DNA of 64,000 nucleotides from an uncultured Bacteroidales bacterium (lineage in GTDB: Bacteria > Bacteroidota > Bacteroidia > Bacteroidales > UBA932): NCBI GenBank assembly GCA_900545245.1, contig UQYV01000001.1, forward strand, positions 1-64,000. The letters run 5' to 3'. Below, in pieces: positions 17,843 to 26,350 of the stretch; within the stretch, counting starts at the first letter, position 1, and every line of letters begins with the position of its first letter. Position numbers and translations under genes: made by a program. The notes beneath the pieces were generated by a model. The model did no database searches and was not told the DNA's origin. It saw nothing but the letters and a program-made list of their open reading frames with translations.

Positions 17843-18820
17843 ATGGAAAAGAAAAAGGTTCTGAACATTCTTTGGGACTATCTCGTTCTGAGTTTCGGTA
17901 CGCTTGCGTATTGTCTCGCCTGGACATCAGTACTCTTGCCCAATACGATTCCGAGCGGCGGACTGACCGGTGCCTGCGCCATTCTCCAATATGGTACGGG
18001 CATTCCGATGTCATATTCTTTCTTCGTCATCAACACCATTCTCATCATTCTCGGAACGATAATTATGGGAAAGGGATTCGGATTCAGGACGGTATATGCC
18101 TATCTCCTCTCATCCCTCTTCCTCTATCTCATTCCGAAATATCTCCCCGGATTTGTCATTCATCTGGATGAAAAGATGTTTGCGGCCCTGCTCGGAGGAT
18201 TCATCGAGGCGTTCGGAATCAGTTTCGTCCTCAATAAGGGTGGCAGCACTGGAGGAACGGATGTTATAGCCGTATGTATCAATAAGTTCTGGCCAATTTC
18301 CCTCGGAAAAGTCTACCTCTGTACAGACCTTCTCATCATCTTTACGGTGGTATTCATTGACAATATGGGTGTGACTGATGTGCTTTACGGCTATCTTGCG
18401 ATGATTGCATTCTCTTTCGGTGTGGATTATTTCACGCTTGGGCCGAAATCTACGGTGCAGGTGCTCATATTCTCGAAAAAATATAAGGAAATCGCCGACC
18501 GGCTCATCACTATGGACAGGGGAGTGACGGCGCTCAATTCTGTGGGTTGGTACTCCGGACAGGAGAGCAAAGTTCTTCTGGTGATTGTCCGCAAGAGTAA
18601 TTATCAGGCAGTGGTGAATCTTGTCAAGGAATTGGATGACAAGGCTTTCGTCTCAGTCTCTAATGCCGCGAGCGTGTTCGGCGAGGGCTTTGAGGAAATC
18701 AAGTCGGGAGTGTCTAAAAAGAAGAAAAATGTTCCGAAGGCCTGTGATGGGGCAAACGCCATTGAGAATAATGCGGAAACTGTTGGAAACGAAAAGATAA
18801 CTCAAGGAGAATCAAAGTGA
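17843..18820 (+). CDS. YitT-family membrane protein (first of a tandem pair)
   Basis: The 325-residue protein has about five or six transmembrane helices with the family signatures 'PNTIPSGGLTGAC' and 'NKGGSTGGTDVIAV'. A C-terminal cytoplasmic DUF2179 domain ('GVTALNSVGWYSGQESKVLLVIVRK') follows. YitT proteins are of unknown function; transport or sensing has been suggested. A Lys/Asn/Glu-rich tail of about 40 residues after the DUF2179 domain is absent from the second copy. The gene begins 7 bp after leuS and ends one base before its paralogue. Confidence 0.88.
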   Translation: MEKKKVLNILWDYLVLSFGTLAYCLAWTSVLLPNTIPSGGLTGACAILQYGTGIPMSYSFFVINTILIILGTIIMGKGFGFRTVYAYLLSSLFLYLIPKYLPGFVIHLDEKMFAALLGGFIEAFGISFVLNKGGSTGGTDVIAVCINKFWPISLGKVYLCTDLLIIFTVVFIDNMGVTDVLYGYLAMIAFSFGVDYFTLGPKSTVQVLIFSKKYKEIADRLITMDRGVTALNSVGWYSGQESKVLLVIVRKSNYQAVVNLVKELDDKAFVSVSNAASVFGEGFEEIKSGVSKKKKNVPKACDGANAIENNAETVGNEKITQGESK

Positions 18821-18821
18821 T

Positions 18822-19784
18822 ATGACGACAAGTACAGTACTGAAAAGCAACGTTTGGACAACAATGAAGGAATATGGAATCATGTCCCTCGGTCTGTTGG
18901 TCTATGCAATCGGGTGGACAATGTTCCTACTTCCGAGCAATCTCGTGGGCGGCGGCGTTTCGGGTATATCCGCGATAATACAGTATGCTACCGGTGGGCA
19001 TGTCCCTATGGGCTGGAGCTACTTCGTCATCAATGTCGTGCTCCTCATTTTCGGAATCGCCATACTCGGCAAAGGTTTCGGCTGGAAGACCGTGTATGCC
19101 ATAGCCTACACTTCCGTCCTTCTGAACATATTTCCGAACATAATTCCTGCGGAATTTCTCAACAACCTTTCCGAGGCTATCGGCCCGCTTCTGTGCACGG
19201 TGCTCGGAGGTGTCTTTTCAGGAATCGGAATCGGTTCCAGCATATCCCAGGGAGGCTCCAGCGGCGGCACGGACATCATCGCGCTGATTGTCTGCAAGTA
19301 CCGCAACACTTCTCCGGGCAAGTTGATTCTCGCGATGGACGTTGTCATAATCACGGCTTCGGTGTTCTGTCCCTCGTTCAAACCGGACGGAACTGAGGTG
19401 GATATTGTCAACAAGATTGCCAATGCTGCCTACGGCCTGATACTCATCACCGTGAACAGCTACACCATCGACCTTTTCCTTTCCGGTATGAAGCAGTCGG
19501 TGCAGGTATTCATCTTTTCCAAGAAGTATGACGAGATTGCCGATGCCATCGCATACGATCTCCGCAGGGGAGTGACGGTGTTTCATTCCATGGGCTGGTA
19601 CAGCAAGCAGGAGAGCAATGTTCTTATGGTAGTGGCAAGAAAGGCCGACTTGAGCATGCTCCTGCGCTACGTCAAGGCCATCGACCCCGATGCCTTCCTT
19701 TCCGTCTCCAATGTCATGGGTGTCTTCGGCCTCGGCTTTGACCAACTGAAAGGTAAAGGCAATAACAAAAAAATCGAAAAATAA
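18822..19784 (+). CDS. YitT-family membrane protein (second of a tandem pair)
   Basis: This 320-residue paralogue of the preceding protein keeps both signatures ('GGGVSGISAIIQYATGG' and 'SQGGSSGGTDIIALIV') and the DUF2179 domain ('GVTVFHSMGWYSKQESNVLMVVARK'). Compared with the first copy it has an extra insertion of about 20 residues around 'SFKPDGTEVDIVNK'. An AAGGAGA sequence 11 bases before the ATG is an unusually good Shine-Dalgarno for this phylum. The arrangement suggests local duplication and perhaps a hetero-oligomer. It probably ends the leuS operon. Confidence 0.88.
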   Translation: MTTSTVLKSNVWTTMKEYGIMSLGLLVYAIGWTMFLLPSNLVGGGVSGISAIIQYATGGHVPMGWSYFVINVVLLIFGIAILGKGFGWKTVYAIAYTSVLLNIFPNIIPAEFLNNLSEAIGPLLCTVLGGVFSGIGIGSSISQGGSSGGTDIIALIVCKYRNTSPGKLILAMDVVIITASVFCPSFKPDGTEVDIVNKIANAAYGLILITVNSYTIDLFLSGMKQSVQVFIFSKKYDEIADAIAYDLRRGVTVFHSMGWYSKQESNVLMVVARKADLSMLLRYVKAIDPDAFLSVSNVMGVFGLGFDQLKGKGNNKKIEK

Positions 19785-19844
19785 AAACGCAATTTGTTGC
19801 AATTTAGCAACAGCAACATACATTTTTTAGAGCGCATACCGCCC

Positions 19845-19885
19845 TATCTTTGTACCCGCGGCCCGAAACAGTTCCGGACCGCGGG
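19845..19885 (+). promoter_or_regulatory. Promoter -7 box and GC-rich start-site hairpin before the AraC-type gene
   Basis: TATCTTTG at 19845-19852 is followed within three bases by CCCGCGG (19855-19861), which pairs with CCGCGGG (19879-19885); inner CCG/CGG extends the stem. The hairpin would form at the very 5' end of the transcript. Confidence 0.6.
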
Positions 19886-19908
19886 TAACTTCTAAAGTAT
19901 CGGGAATC

Positions 19909-21054
19909 ATGTTCTCTATTGTAATCTCATCAATTGCGCTCACATCTGCAGCACTCGTCTCCGCGGCTGTGATCCTGCGTCCCAAGTTTCTGATGAAACG
20001 CCTGAGACTCAACATCTTCTTCAGAAAAGAACCGGAACTAATAGCCGTCATCTCTGGCGGAATTCTTCTGATTGTCCTTGACCTTTGCCTCGGACAGCAG
20101 GATAGGCTTGCTGCGGACATCGCCATTCCCGCGCTGCCGATGACTGCTCTTCCGCAGGCGGCCGACACAAAGGAAGGAAGACAATTCTTCCTGGGTCTTA
20201 TAGTCGCCGAGGCCGTTGCCGCTGCGGCATCGCTGCTGTGTTTCTTCGGATTGTACCTTCCGGTTCTCCATGCGCTCAGACCCTTGGGCGTGTTCTTCAT
20301 TGCGGTCTCTTTCTTTGCCCTCTTCTTCAGACATCACCTCGCCCGTCTGAAAAGCCCTTCCGACAGACTGACGCCGCTCTCGTTGTCCTCATTGTTCTCG
20401 GACGTCAGCTATCTGTTCCTGCTCGGATTTTCTCTCATTCTCTCCGCAATGTCCTGCTCTATGGCATTGGCCGGGCAGTTCCCGTTTGCAGAGGTGGTGG
20501 ATTCCGTTTCCTTTGTTGTGGCTTCCTTTGTCTTCATCTGTGCGTTTCTCCGTAGGGCAGGCAGCCGGCGTTTCCTCTTTTTTGAGAAATACGAGAAGAT
20601 GGTGTCCGAAGCCGTGCAGGACTGCGTGAGCAGCCGGGTTATACGCGCTGACCGGAAAGAAAACCTCTACCGCAGCATCTTCTCCCGCATTGAAGAATAT
20701 TTCCGCAGCGAGAGTCCGTTCCTTGACACGGATTTGAGTATAGGCGAAGTGTCAGAGCGCATATTCACAAACAAAGTGTATGTTTCGCGGGCGATAAGCG
20801 AGTGCGCGGACACAAATTTCTGCCAATATGTCAACCGCTACCGCATAGGCTACGCGATGGACTGTTTCAGGCAAAATCCGGCTCTCCGTGTCTCGGACCT
20901 CGCCTACATGTCTGGATTCCGTACTGTCGCTTCCTACAATATGGCTTTCAGACGCGTTGCGGGAGAGATACCTTCGGATTGGATGCGGCGGACGGCCGCG
21001 GTCATGAAACGTGGAGTGGGCGGTCTGAACATTGCCGGAGCCGTGGCTGTTTGA
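19909..21054 (+). CDS. Membrane-bound AraC-type (HTH_18) transcription regulator
   Basis: The first 220 residues of this 381-residue protein contain about six or seven hydrophobic helices. A short cytoplasmic linker and a C-terminal AraC/XylS double helix-turn-helix (about 265-365) follow, with 'SIGEVSERIFTNKVYVSRAISE' split across helices 1-2 and the typical second HTH 'VSDLAYMSGFRTVASYNMAFRRVAG'. It is likely an inner-membrane sensor that binds DNA directly; ligand and targets are unknown. The 5' end may carry a stable hairpin. It is transcribed toward ettA, and a separate promoter lies at the ettA start. Confidence 0.82.
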   Translation: MFSIVISSIALTSAALVSAAVILRPKFLMKRLRLNIFFRKEPELIAVISGGILLIVLDLCLGQQDRLAADIAIPALPMTALPQAADTKEGRQFFLGLIVAEAVAAAASLLCFFGLYLPVLHALRPLGVFFIAVSFFALFFRHHLARLKSPSDRLTPLSLSSLFSDVSYLFLLGFSLILSAMSCSMALAGQFPFAEVVDSVSFVVASFVFICAFLRRAGSRRFLFFEKYEKMVSEAVQDCVSSRVIRADRKENLYRSIFSRIEEYFRSESPFLDTDLSIGEVSERIFTNKVYVSRAISECADTNFCQYVNRYRIGYAMDCFRQNPALRVSDLAYMSGFRTVASYNMAFRRVAGEIPSDWMRRTAAVMKRGVGGLNIAGAVAV

Positions 21055-21062
21055 ATGAAGAT

Positions 21063-21094
21063 TTTGCAGATTTCACCGATAAGCCGTATCTTTG
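21063..21094 (+). promoter_or_regulatory. ettA promoter
   Basis: TTTG (21063-21066) and TATCTTTG (21087-21094) are 20 bp apart. The start codon at 21151 would lie about 50 bases after the transcription start. Confidence 0.65.
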
Positions 21095-21150
21095 CAGAAG
21101 TCCGGAGGCTGCCGCTTCCGGCATTTCACCGCTTAAACACATTTCTTCAG

Positions 21151-22827
21151 ATGGCTGACGAAAAGATCATTTTTTCAATGAACGGCGTGGGCAAGGTGCT
21201 CCAGCAGAACAACAGGGTAATACTCAAGGACATATATCTCTCATTCTTCTATGGTGCCAAGATCGGCATCATCGGTCTTAACGGATCCGGAAAGTCGACG
21301 CTGATGAAAATCATCGCCGGCATTGAGAAGCAGTATCAGGGCGAGGTCGTGTGGGCTCCGGGCTATTCCGTGGGCTACCTCGAGCAGGAACCGCAGATGG
21401 AGCCGAACAAGACGGTACTTGAAGTGGTACAGGAGGGCGTGCAGGAAGTTATGGATGTCCTGAAGGAATATGAGCAGGTGAACATGAAGTTCTGCGAACC
21501 CATGTCGGACGAGCAGATGAACGCTCTCATCGAGCGGCAGGGAGAACTCACGGAAAAAATAGAGCATCTTGGCGGCTGGGAGATTGACGCGAAGCTCGAA
21601 AGGGCTATGGACGCGCTGCAGTGCCCGCCTTCGGATGCACTTGTGGCGAATCTTTCCGGTGGAGAGAGACGTCGTGTGGCTCTGTGTAGGCTGCTTCTTC
21701 AGCAGCCTGACGTGCTTCTTCTCGATGAGCCGACCAACCATCTTGACACAGAGTCCATACAGTGGCTGGAGGAGCATCTCCGCCAGTACAAAGGCACCGT
21801 CATAGCCGTGACCCACGACCGCTACTTCCTTGACAACGTGGCCGGATGGATTCTTGAACTCGACAGAGGCGAGGGCATTCCGTGGAAAGGCAACTACTCA
21901 TCGTGGCTCGACCAAAAGAGCCGTCGTCTCGCGATGGAGGAAAAGCAGGAGAGCAAGCGCCGCAAGACTCTTGAACGTGAGCTCGAATGGGTGCGGATGG
22001 CTCCGAAAGCCCGCCACGCCAAGTCCAAGGCCCGTCTGGGCGCATACGAGAAGCTTTCCGCTGAGGACGGACGCGAGAAGGAGGCTAATCTTGAGATCTA
22101 CATCCCGAACGGACCGCGTCTGGGAAACAAGGTCATCGAGTTTCACGATGTTTCCAAGGCCTACGGCGACAGGCTTCTGTTCGAGCACCTTTCGTTCACG
22201 CTCCCTCCTGCGGGAATAGTCGGTGTTATAGGTCCTAACGGAGCCGGCAAGACGACCCTGTTCCGTCTCATCATGGGTCTGGAGAAGCCGGATTCCGGAG
22301 ATATTGTCATCGGAGACACCGTGAAACTCGCCTACGTTGACCAGCAGCACAAGAGCATAGACCCTGACAAGACTGTCTACGAGACAATCGCCGAAAACTC
22401 CGACTTCGTGAAACTCGGCAAGAGGGAAGTGCCTGCAAGGGCTTATGTTTCGCGATTCAATTTCTCCGGTGCAGATCAGGAAAAGCTCTGCGGAGTCCTC
22501 TCCGGCGGCGAGAGAAACCGTCTGCATCTTGCGCTCACGCTCAAAGACGAGGGTAACGTGCTCCTTCTCGACGAGCCGACCAACGACGTGGACGTAAATA
22601 CCATCCGTGCGCTTGAGGAAGGTCTCGAGAATTTTGCCGGATGTGCCGTGGTCATTTCCCATGACCGTTGGTTCCTCGACCGCATCGCGACGCACATTCT
22701 CGCCTTCGAGGGTGACTCACAGGTCTATTTCTTTGAGGGCAGCTACTCTGAATATGAGGAGAACAAGAAGCGGCGTCTCGGCAATGAGGAGCCGAAACGC
22801 TTCAAGTATAAAAAACTGATGGAATAA
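21151..22827 (+). CDS. ettA: ABC-F ATPase, energy-dependent translational throttle EttA
   Basis: The 558-residue protein has two ABC ATPase domains and no membrane segments, which defines ABC-F. The first has Walker A 'GLNGSGKST' and signature 'LSGGERRRVALCRLLL'; the second has Walker A 'GPNGAGKTT' and signature 'LSGGERNRLHLALTL'. The P-site tRNA-interaction linker lies between them (about 245-315, 'WLDQKSRRLAMEEKQESKRRKTLEREL', basic). The length and 'LLDEPTNHLDTESIQWLEEHL' match EttA, which gates the first peptide bond according to energy state. The ATG at 21151 starts the conserved sequence; the open frame from 21055 crosses the promoter. A palindromic repeat begins six bases after its stop. 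Confidence 0.92.
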   Translation: MADEKIIFSMNGVGKVLQQNNRVILKDIYLSFFYGAKIGIIGLNGSGKSTLMKIIAGIEKQYQGEVVWAPGYSVGYLEQEPQMEPNKTVLEVVQEGVQEVMDVLKEYEQVNMKFCEPMSDEQMNALIERQGELTEKIEHLGGWEIDAKLERAMDALQCPPSDALVANLSGGERRRVALCRLLLQQPDVLLLDEPTNHLDTESIQWLEEHLRQYKGTVIAVTHDRYFLDNVAGWILELDRGEGIPWKGNYSSWLDQKSRRLAMEEKQESKRRKTLERELEWVRMAPKARHAKSKARLGAYEKLSAEDGREKEANLEIYIPNGPRLGNKVIEFHDVSKAYGDRLLFEHLSFTLPPAGIVGVIGPNGAGKTTLFRLIMGLEKPDSGDIVIGDTVKLAYVDQQHKSIDPDKTVYETIAENSDFVKLGKREVPARAYVSRFNFSGADQEKLCGVLSGGERNRLHLALTLKDEGNVLLLDEPTNDVDVNTIRALEEGLENFAGCAVVISHDRWFLDRIATHILAFEGDSQVYFFEGSYSEYEENKKRRLGNEEPKRFKYKKLME

Positions 22828-22833
22828 CGGGGC

Positions 22834-22896
22834 GGGGCGCATAAAAGGCGGCCTGCTGCGTTGGACGTCTTGCATCCCATCCTTTTATGCATCCCC
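22834..22896 (+). repeat. Palindromic stop-codon-associated repeat, copy 2 (short form)
   Basis: Arms GGGGCGCATAAAAGG (22834-22848) and CTTTTATGCATCCCC (22882-22896) are largely self-complementary. Motif 1 CGGCCTGCTGCGTTG (22849-22863) and motif 2 CGTCTTGCATCCCATC (22866-22881) are separated by two bases. It follows the ettA stop by six bases. Confidence 0.8.
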
Positions 22897-22956
22897 TTTG
22901 ACTAAGCAGGTTCCTATCTATTTTTTGAACTTACTTGATAATAATGCTGAAATGGA

Positions 22957-23076
22957 GGGGATGAAGAAAAAGATGAGATGCAAGGCGCACTGTGAATTTC
23001 AACACCGGAGCAACCTAGTGGTTGTGAGGATTTGAAATTTACATGCAACGCAGCAGGTCGCTTTTTCTTCATCCCC
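22957..23076 (-). repeat. Palindromic stop-codon-associated repeat, copy 3 (120-bp form)
   Basis: The outer arms GGGGATGAAGAAAAAG (22957-22972) and CTTTTTCTTCATCCCC (23061-23076) pair perfectly over 16 bp and are unrelated in sequence to the copy 2 arms. On the minus strand, motif 1 CGACCTGCTGCGTTG (23060-23046) and motif 2 CGCCTTGCATCTCATC (22987-22972) match copies 1 and 2. The 58 bp between them folds further: AATTTCAA pairs with TTGAAATT and CAACC with GGTTG. The element includes the prfB stop codon. Confidence 0.82.
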
Positions 23077-24187
23077 GTCTCATAAGATAGGACTTCATAA
23101 AGTCGTTTAGGTCGCCGTCGAGGACTCCCTGGGTGTCGGAGGTCTCATGGCCGGTGCGGAGATCCTTGACCATCTTGTATGGGTGCAGGACATAACTGCG
23201 GATTTGCGAGCCCCATTCGATTTTCTTCTTCTGCCCTTCGAGCTCAGCCTGCTTTTCCTGACGTTTCTTCAGTTCGAGGTCATAGAGGCGAGACTTGAGA
23301 ATGCGCAGGGCATTCTGCCGGTTGTCGAGCTGCGAGCGTGTCTCGGTGTTTTCGACCACGATGCCCGTCGGAATGTGACGGACGCGGACTCCGGTCTCCA
23401 CTTTGTTGACGTTCTGGCCGCCGGCGCCACTGGAACGGTAGGTGTCCCATTCGAGGTCTCCCGGGTTTATTTCAATTTCAATGCTGTCGTCGACGAGCGG
23501 GTAGACGAAGACTGAGGAGAAGGTCGTCTGACGCTTGCCTTGGGCGTTGAATGGGGAAATCCTCACCAGACGGTGCACGCCGCTCTCCGCCTTCAGGTAG
23601 CCGAAAGCATAGTCTCCCTCCACCTGAATCGTCGCCGACTTTATGCCTGCATCCTCACCCTCGAGCAGGTCGGTGACTGTGGTCTTGTAGCCATTTCTTT
23701 CCGCCCAACGAAGATACATCCTCATCAACATCGCGCTCCAATCGTTCGCTTCAGTTCCGCCGGCACCCGAATTTATCGTAAGCACAGCCCCGAGCGAGTC
23801 TCCCTCCTCTCCGAGCATATTCCTCAATTCCAGTTCCTCGATTTGCTTCACCGCATCTGCGTAGGCCTGCCCCAGTTCTTTCTCTTCTTCCGTTTCCACA
23901 GCATCCTCTTCTGCGGATTTCGCTCCGGCGGCTTCCTTCGCAAACTCATAAAGCACGTCCAAATCTTCCACAGCCCCAAGCGCCGTGTCGTAGCCGTCCA
24001 CCCAAAACTTCAGTCCGGCCGTTTCCTTGAGAAAAGCCTCCGCGGCCTTCGCATCGTTCCAAAAATCCGGAGCCGCTGCCTTTTCCTGCCGCTGTGCCAC
24101 CTGAGTTCTCTTTCCCTCCACATCCACACATTTTCCCAAAAGTTCGACCCTCTCGTGAAGTTCCTTTATCTGTTCTGTAGAAATCAT
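23069..24187 (-). CDS. prfB: Peptide chain release factor 2, no programmed frameshift
   Basis: The 372-residue protein is RF2, which releases peptides at UGA and UAA. The catalytic GGQ is in 'SSGAGGQNVNKVET' and the stop-recognition SPF tripeptide is in 'RISPFNAQGKR'. The gene is open from its ATG in one frame; the CUU-UGA programmed frameshift that controls RF2 in E. coli and many other bacteria is absent. The region after 'LYEFAKEAAG' holds an Ala/Glu-rich stretch (about 87-105). Its stop codon TGA lies inside the arm of palindromic repeat copy 3. It is convergent with ettA. Confidence 0.95.
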   Translation of the reverse strand: MISTEQIKELHERVELLGKCVDVEGKRTQVAQRQEKAAAPDFWNDAKAAEAFLKETAGLKFWVDGYDTALGAVEDLDVLYEFAKEAAGAKSAEEDAVETEEEKELGQAYADAVKQIEELELRNMLGEEGDSLGAVLTINSGAGGTEANDWSAMLMRMYLRWAERNGYKTTVTDLLEGEDAGIKSATIQVEGDYAFGYLKAESGVHRLVRISPFNAQGKRQTTFSSVFVYPLVDDSIEIEINPGDLEWDTYRSSGAGGQNVNKVETGVRVRHIPTGIVVENTETRSQLDNRQNALRILKSRLYDLELKKRQEKQAELEGQKKKIEWGSQIRSYVLHPYKMVKDLRTGHETSDTQGVLDGDLNDFMKSYLMRRG

Positions 24188-24493
24188 ACCTTATAATTAA
24201 GATCTCATAATTAAAATCTCACAAATATAGCGAATATATCGGATATTCTACGATGATGATGATTTCGTTCGGAGAGTAAAAATTCTTTTGGGATATATCG
24301 CCCTTTGTTTGTTGAAAATTTTAAGCGGAAAGGGAGTTTGCCTTACGAATTGTTATCAAAATATCCTAAATTTAAAATATCAGTTTCTAAGTCATTGTCG
24401 GACTGAGTTTTCTGCAATGAAAAAAACTGAAAAAATCTCTTGTATTTTTGTTTTGGAAAAGTTAACTTCGCGAGTCAAATTTGGGTGTAGAAT
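24188..24493. other. AT-rich intergenic region before the exported-protein operon
   Basis: This 306-bp gap separates prfB from the 18-kb surface-protein run, divergently. A -7-like TATTTTTG lies at 24443-24450, without a -33 at the usual distance. A 69-codon ORF (24288-24497) overlaps the next gene and does not look coding. I see no structured element. It is the only plausible site for the main promoter of the operon. Confidence 0.4.
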
Positions 24494-26326
24494 ATGAATT
24501 TAGGGACAAACCTATTGGGAAAGTTTGCACTTTTCTCAATCAGCGTGTTTTTGGTCGGCTGCAATGACCTGAAAGAAAATGATGTAAATGCTGATGACTC
24601 GAAAAAGTTGAGCGTCGAGTTTTCACAAAGCGAAGTTTCCATTCCGATAGGAGGTTCGCTTGACCTTCTTGTGAACATATCTCCGGCGAATCGTGCGGGT
24701 GAAGTGACGTTCTATGTGGCAGAGGAAACTGTGGTTTCGCTGGATAAGCAGACTCCTTGCGAGGAAGGCGTGATGCTCCATCTCTCTTCTCACAAGCTCA
24801 GCTCCACCACAGTTTATGCATTCCACGAAGATCTCGCGGAGACTCCGGAATGTGTAATCACAGTCGCTCCAATCGGACTGGAGAGCATTGCCCTCGACAA
24901 AGAGACTCTTTCACTCAAAGTTTTCGAGTCAGCGACTCTCAGCGCGAAACTCACCCCGGAGAATGTCACAAACCCGGTTCTCATCTGGAAAAGCGATAAT
25001 GAGGAAGTGGTGACTGTGGACAATGGAGTTGTGACCGCCCACAAAACGGGAGAGGCTCTTGTCACGGTTTCATTCGACGGAAAGAGCGCATCCTGCAAAG
25101 TGGTGGTGACGGCGATTCCTGCCGAGTCTGTCACATTGTGGTTTGACAAGCAGCAAGTGACTGAGAAAGAAATCAGTGAAAAGGAAAGTTTCCGTCTTGA
25201 CGCGACAATCCTTCCGGAAGAAGTCACCTACAAGACCATTAGCGAATGGTCGGTTTCTGACCCGGAGATTCTCTCTTTTGAGGCAATCTATATTGACGGT
25301 ACCACCTTGTCAGCATATATTACAGGAAAATCTGCCGGGAAAGCCAAGGTCTATGCGAAGATTGAACTTGAAGACGGTGGTCAGCCGCTTGTGGCATCTT
25401 GCGATGTGACAGTGAAAGCTTTAGTTCCCCCGCTTGACCCTCCGAAAATCGGTGACTATTTCTATTCTGACGGAACTTGGAGCGACGGCGGACTTGTTTC
25501 CATCAATTCTGACGGAACGGGTGCGGTATGGCTGACCGGTTCTGAAAAACCGAGGCCGGATCCAAATAAATCGGTTATAGGTATTGTGTTCTCAACTGAT
25601 GCGAATCGCATCTCGGAGGAAGAAAAGGCTTTAGGCTTTACTCATGGTCTTGTATTCTCTCTTAAGGCTGCTTTTGCTCCGATATCCACAGACCCGAAAG
25701 CGGACCATAAACTTGATTCCTTGACACGTTATGCTCTCTCAACAGCGGATTTGTCACCAGTTCGGATTACTCCACATCGGTTGACGGAAGCCTGCTACAA
25801 TGATATTTGGGGATATAGTTGGAACAAGGAAATATTATCAGTTTTCCCAAAAGCTACAGAGAAAATCAAATTGGTTCCGGCTTTCGATTGGGTTAATACA
25901 GATTTTTCTCCTGCCGCTCCGACAAATACATCTGGATGGTATGTCCCAAGTAGTGGACAAATTTGGGATTTGGTGGTCAATCTATGTGGTGATGAGGTCG
26001 CAGAACGGCTTGCGGCGGCTAAACTTGGTAACGTGGACCTATATCGTGTTGACCAATATTTTGAGGATTTGACAAAGTTTTCGTTCAATCCTGTTGAAAG
26101 ACTGAACTCATTTTGGGCTTTGGTTCCAAATGAAATGAAACATAATTTGAAATATTCCAGACATCGGGGAAGTCAGAATGTTTGCGAACTGATGTCGTCA
26201 AGCCTTTATGTTAAAGGGGATGATTTTCAGAGTATTATGTTTTGGTTGGCCGATGATGGTAGTATATATCCATATCCTGCACCTGTTGATGATTCGATAG
26301 TCTGTCATCCCGTACTTTCATTCTAA
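24494..26326 (+). CDS. Lipoprotein with repeated bacterial Ig-like (Big_2) domains
   Basis: The 610-residue protein has a lipobox FLVGC at about residue 23. Three or four Ig-like domains follow (about 38-305), recognised by the recurring 'ESIALDKETLSLKVFESATLSA' pattern and endings like 'VTVDNGVVTAHKTGEALVTV'. After a Pro-rich linker (LVPPLDPP) the C-terminal half opens 'IGDYFYSDGTWSDGG' and contains 'GWYVPSSGQIWDLV', resembling the FISUMP/DUF1566-like adhesin modules common in Bacteroidota. Acidic residues after the Cys (DLKEND) are compatible with surface export. It opens a run of ten co-directional exported proteins. The codon make-up becomes more AT-rich in its last third. Confidence 0.75.
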   Translation: MNLGTNLLGKFALFSISVFLVGCNDLKENDVNADDSKKLSVEFSQSEVSIPIGGSLDLLVNISPANRAGEVTFYVAEETVVSLDKQTPCEEGVMLHLSSHKLSSTTVYAFHEDLAETPECVITVAPIGLESIALDKETLSLKVFESATLSAKLTPENVTNPVLIWKSDNEEVVTVDNGVVTAHKTGEALVTVSFDGKSASCKVVVTAIPAESVTLWFDKQQVTEKEISEKESFRLDATILPEEVTYKTISEWSVSDPEILSFEAIYIDGTTLSAYITGKSAGKAKVYAKIELEDGGQPLVASCDVTVKALVPPLDPPKIGDYFYSDGTWSDGGLVSINSDGTGAVWLTGSEKPRPDPNKSVIGIVFSTDANRISEEEKALGFTHGLVFSLKAAFAPISTDPKADHKLDSLTRYALSTADLSPVRITPHRLTEACYNDIWGYSWNKEILSVFPKATEKIKLVPAFDWVNTDFSPAAPTNTSGWYVPSSGQIWDLVVNLCGDEVAERLAAAKLGNVDLYRVDQYFEDLTKFSFNPVERLNSFWALVPNEMKHNLKYSRHRGSQNVCELMSSSLYVKGDDFQSIMFWLADDGSIYPYPAPVDDSIVCHPVLSF

Positions 26327-26350
26327 AATATTTTTTAATTCATAATAAAT

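Noticed and set aside
24100..24187. Programmed frameshift in prfB
   Set aside because: The gene is open in one frame from its ATG, with no CUU-UGA site near codon 25.
24288..24497. A 69-codon frame before the Ig-like lipoprotein
   Set aside because: No ribosome site, no similarity, and it overlaps the start of a well-supported gene.
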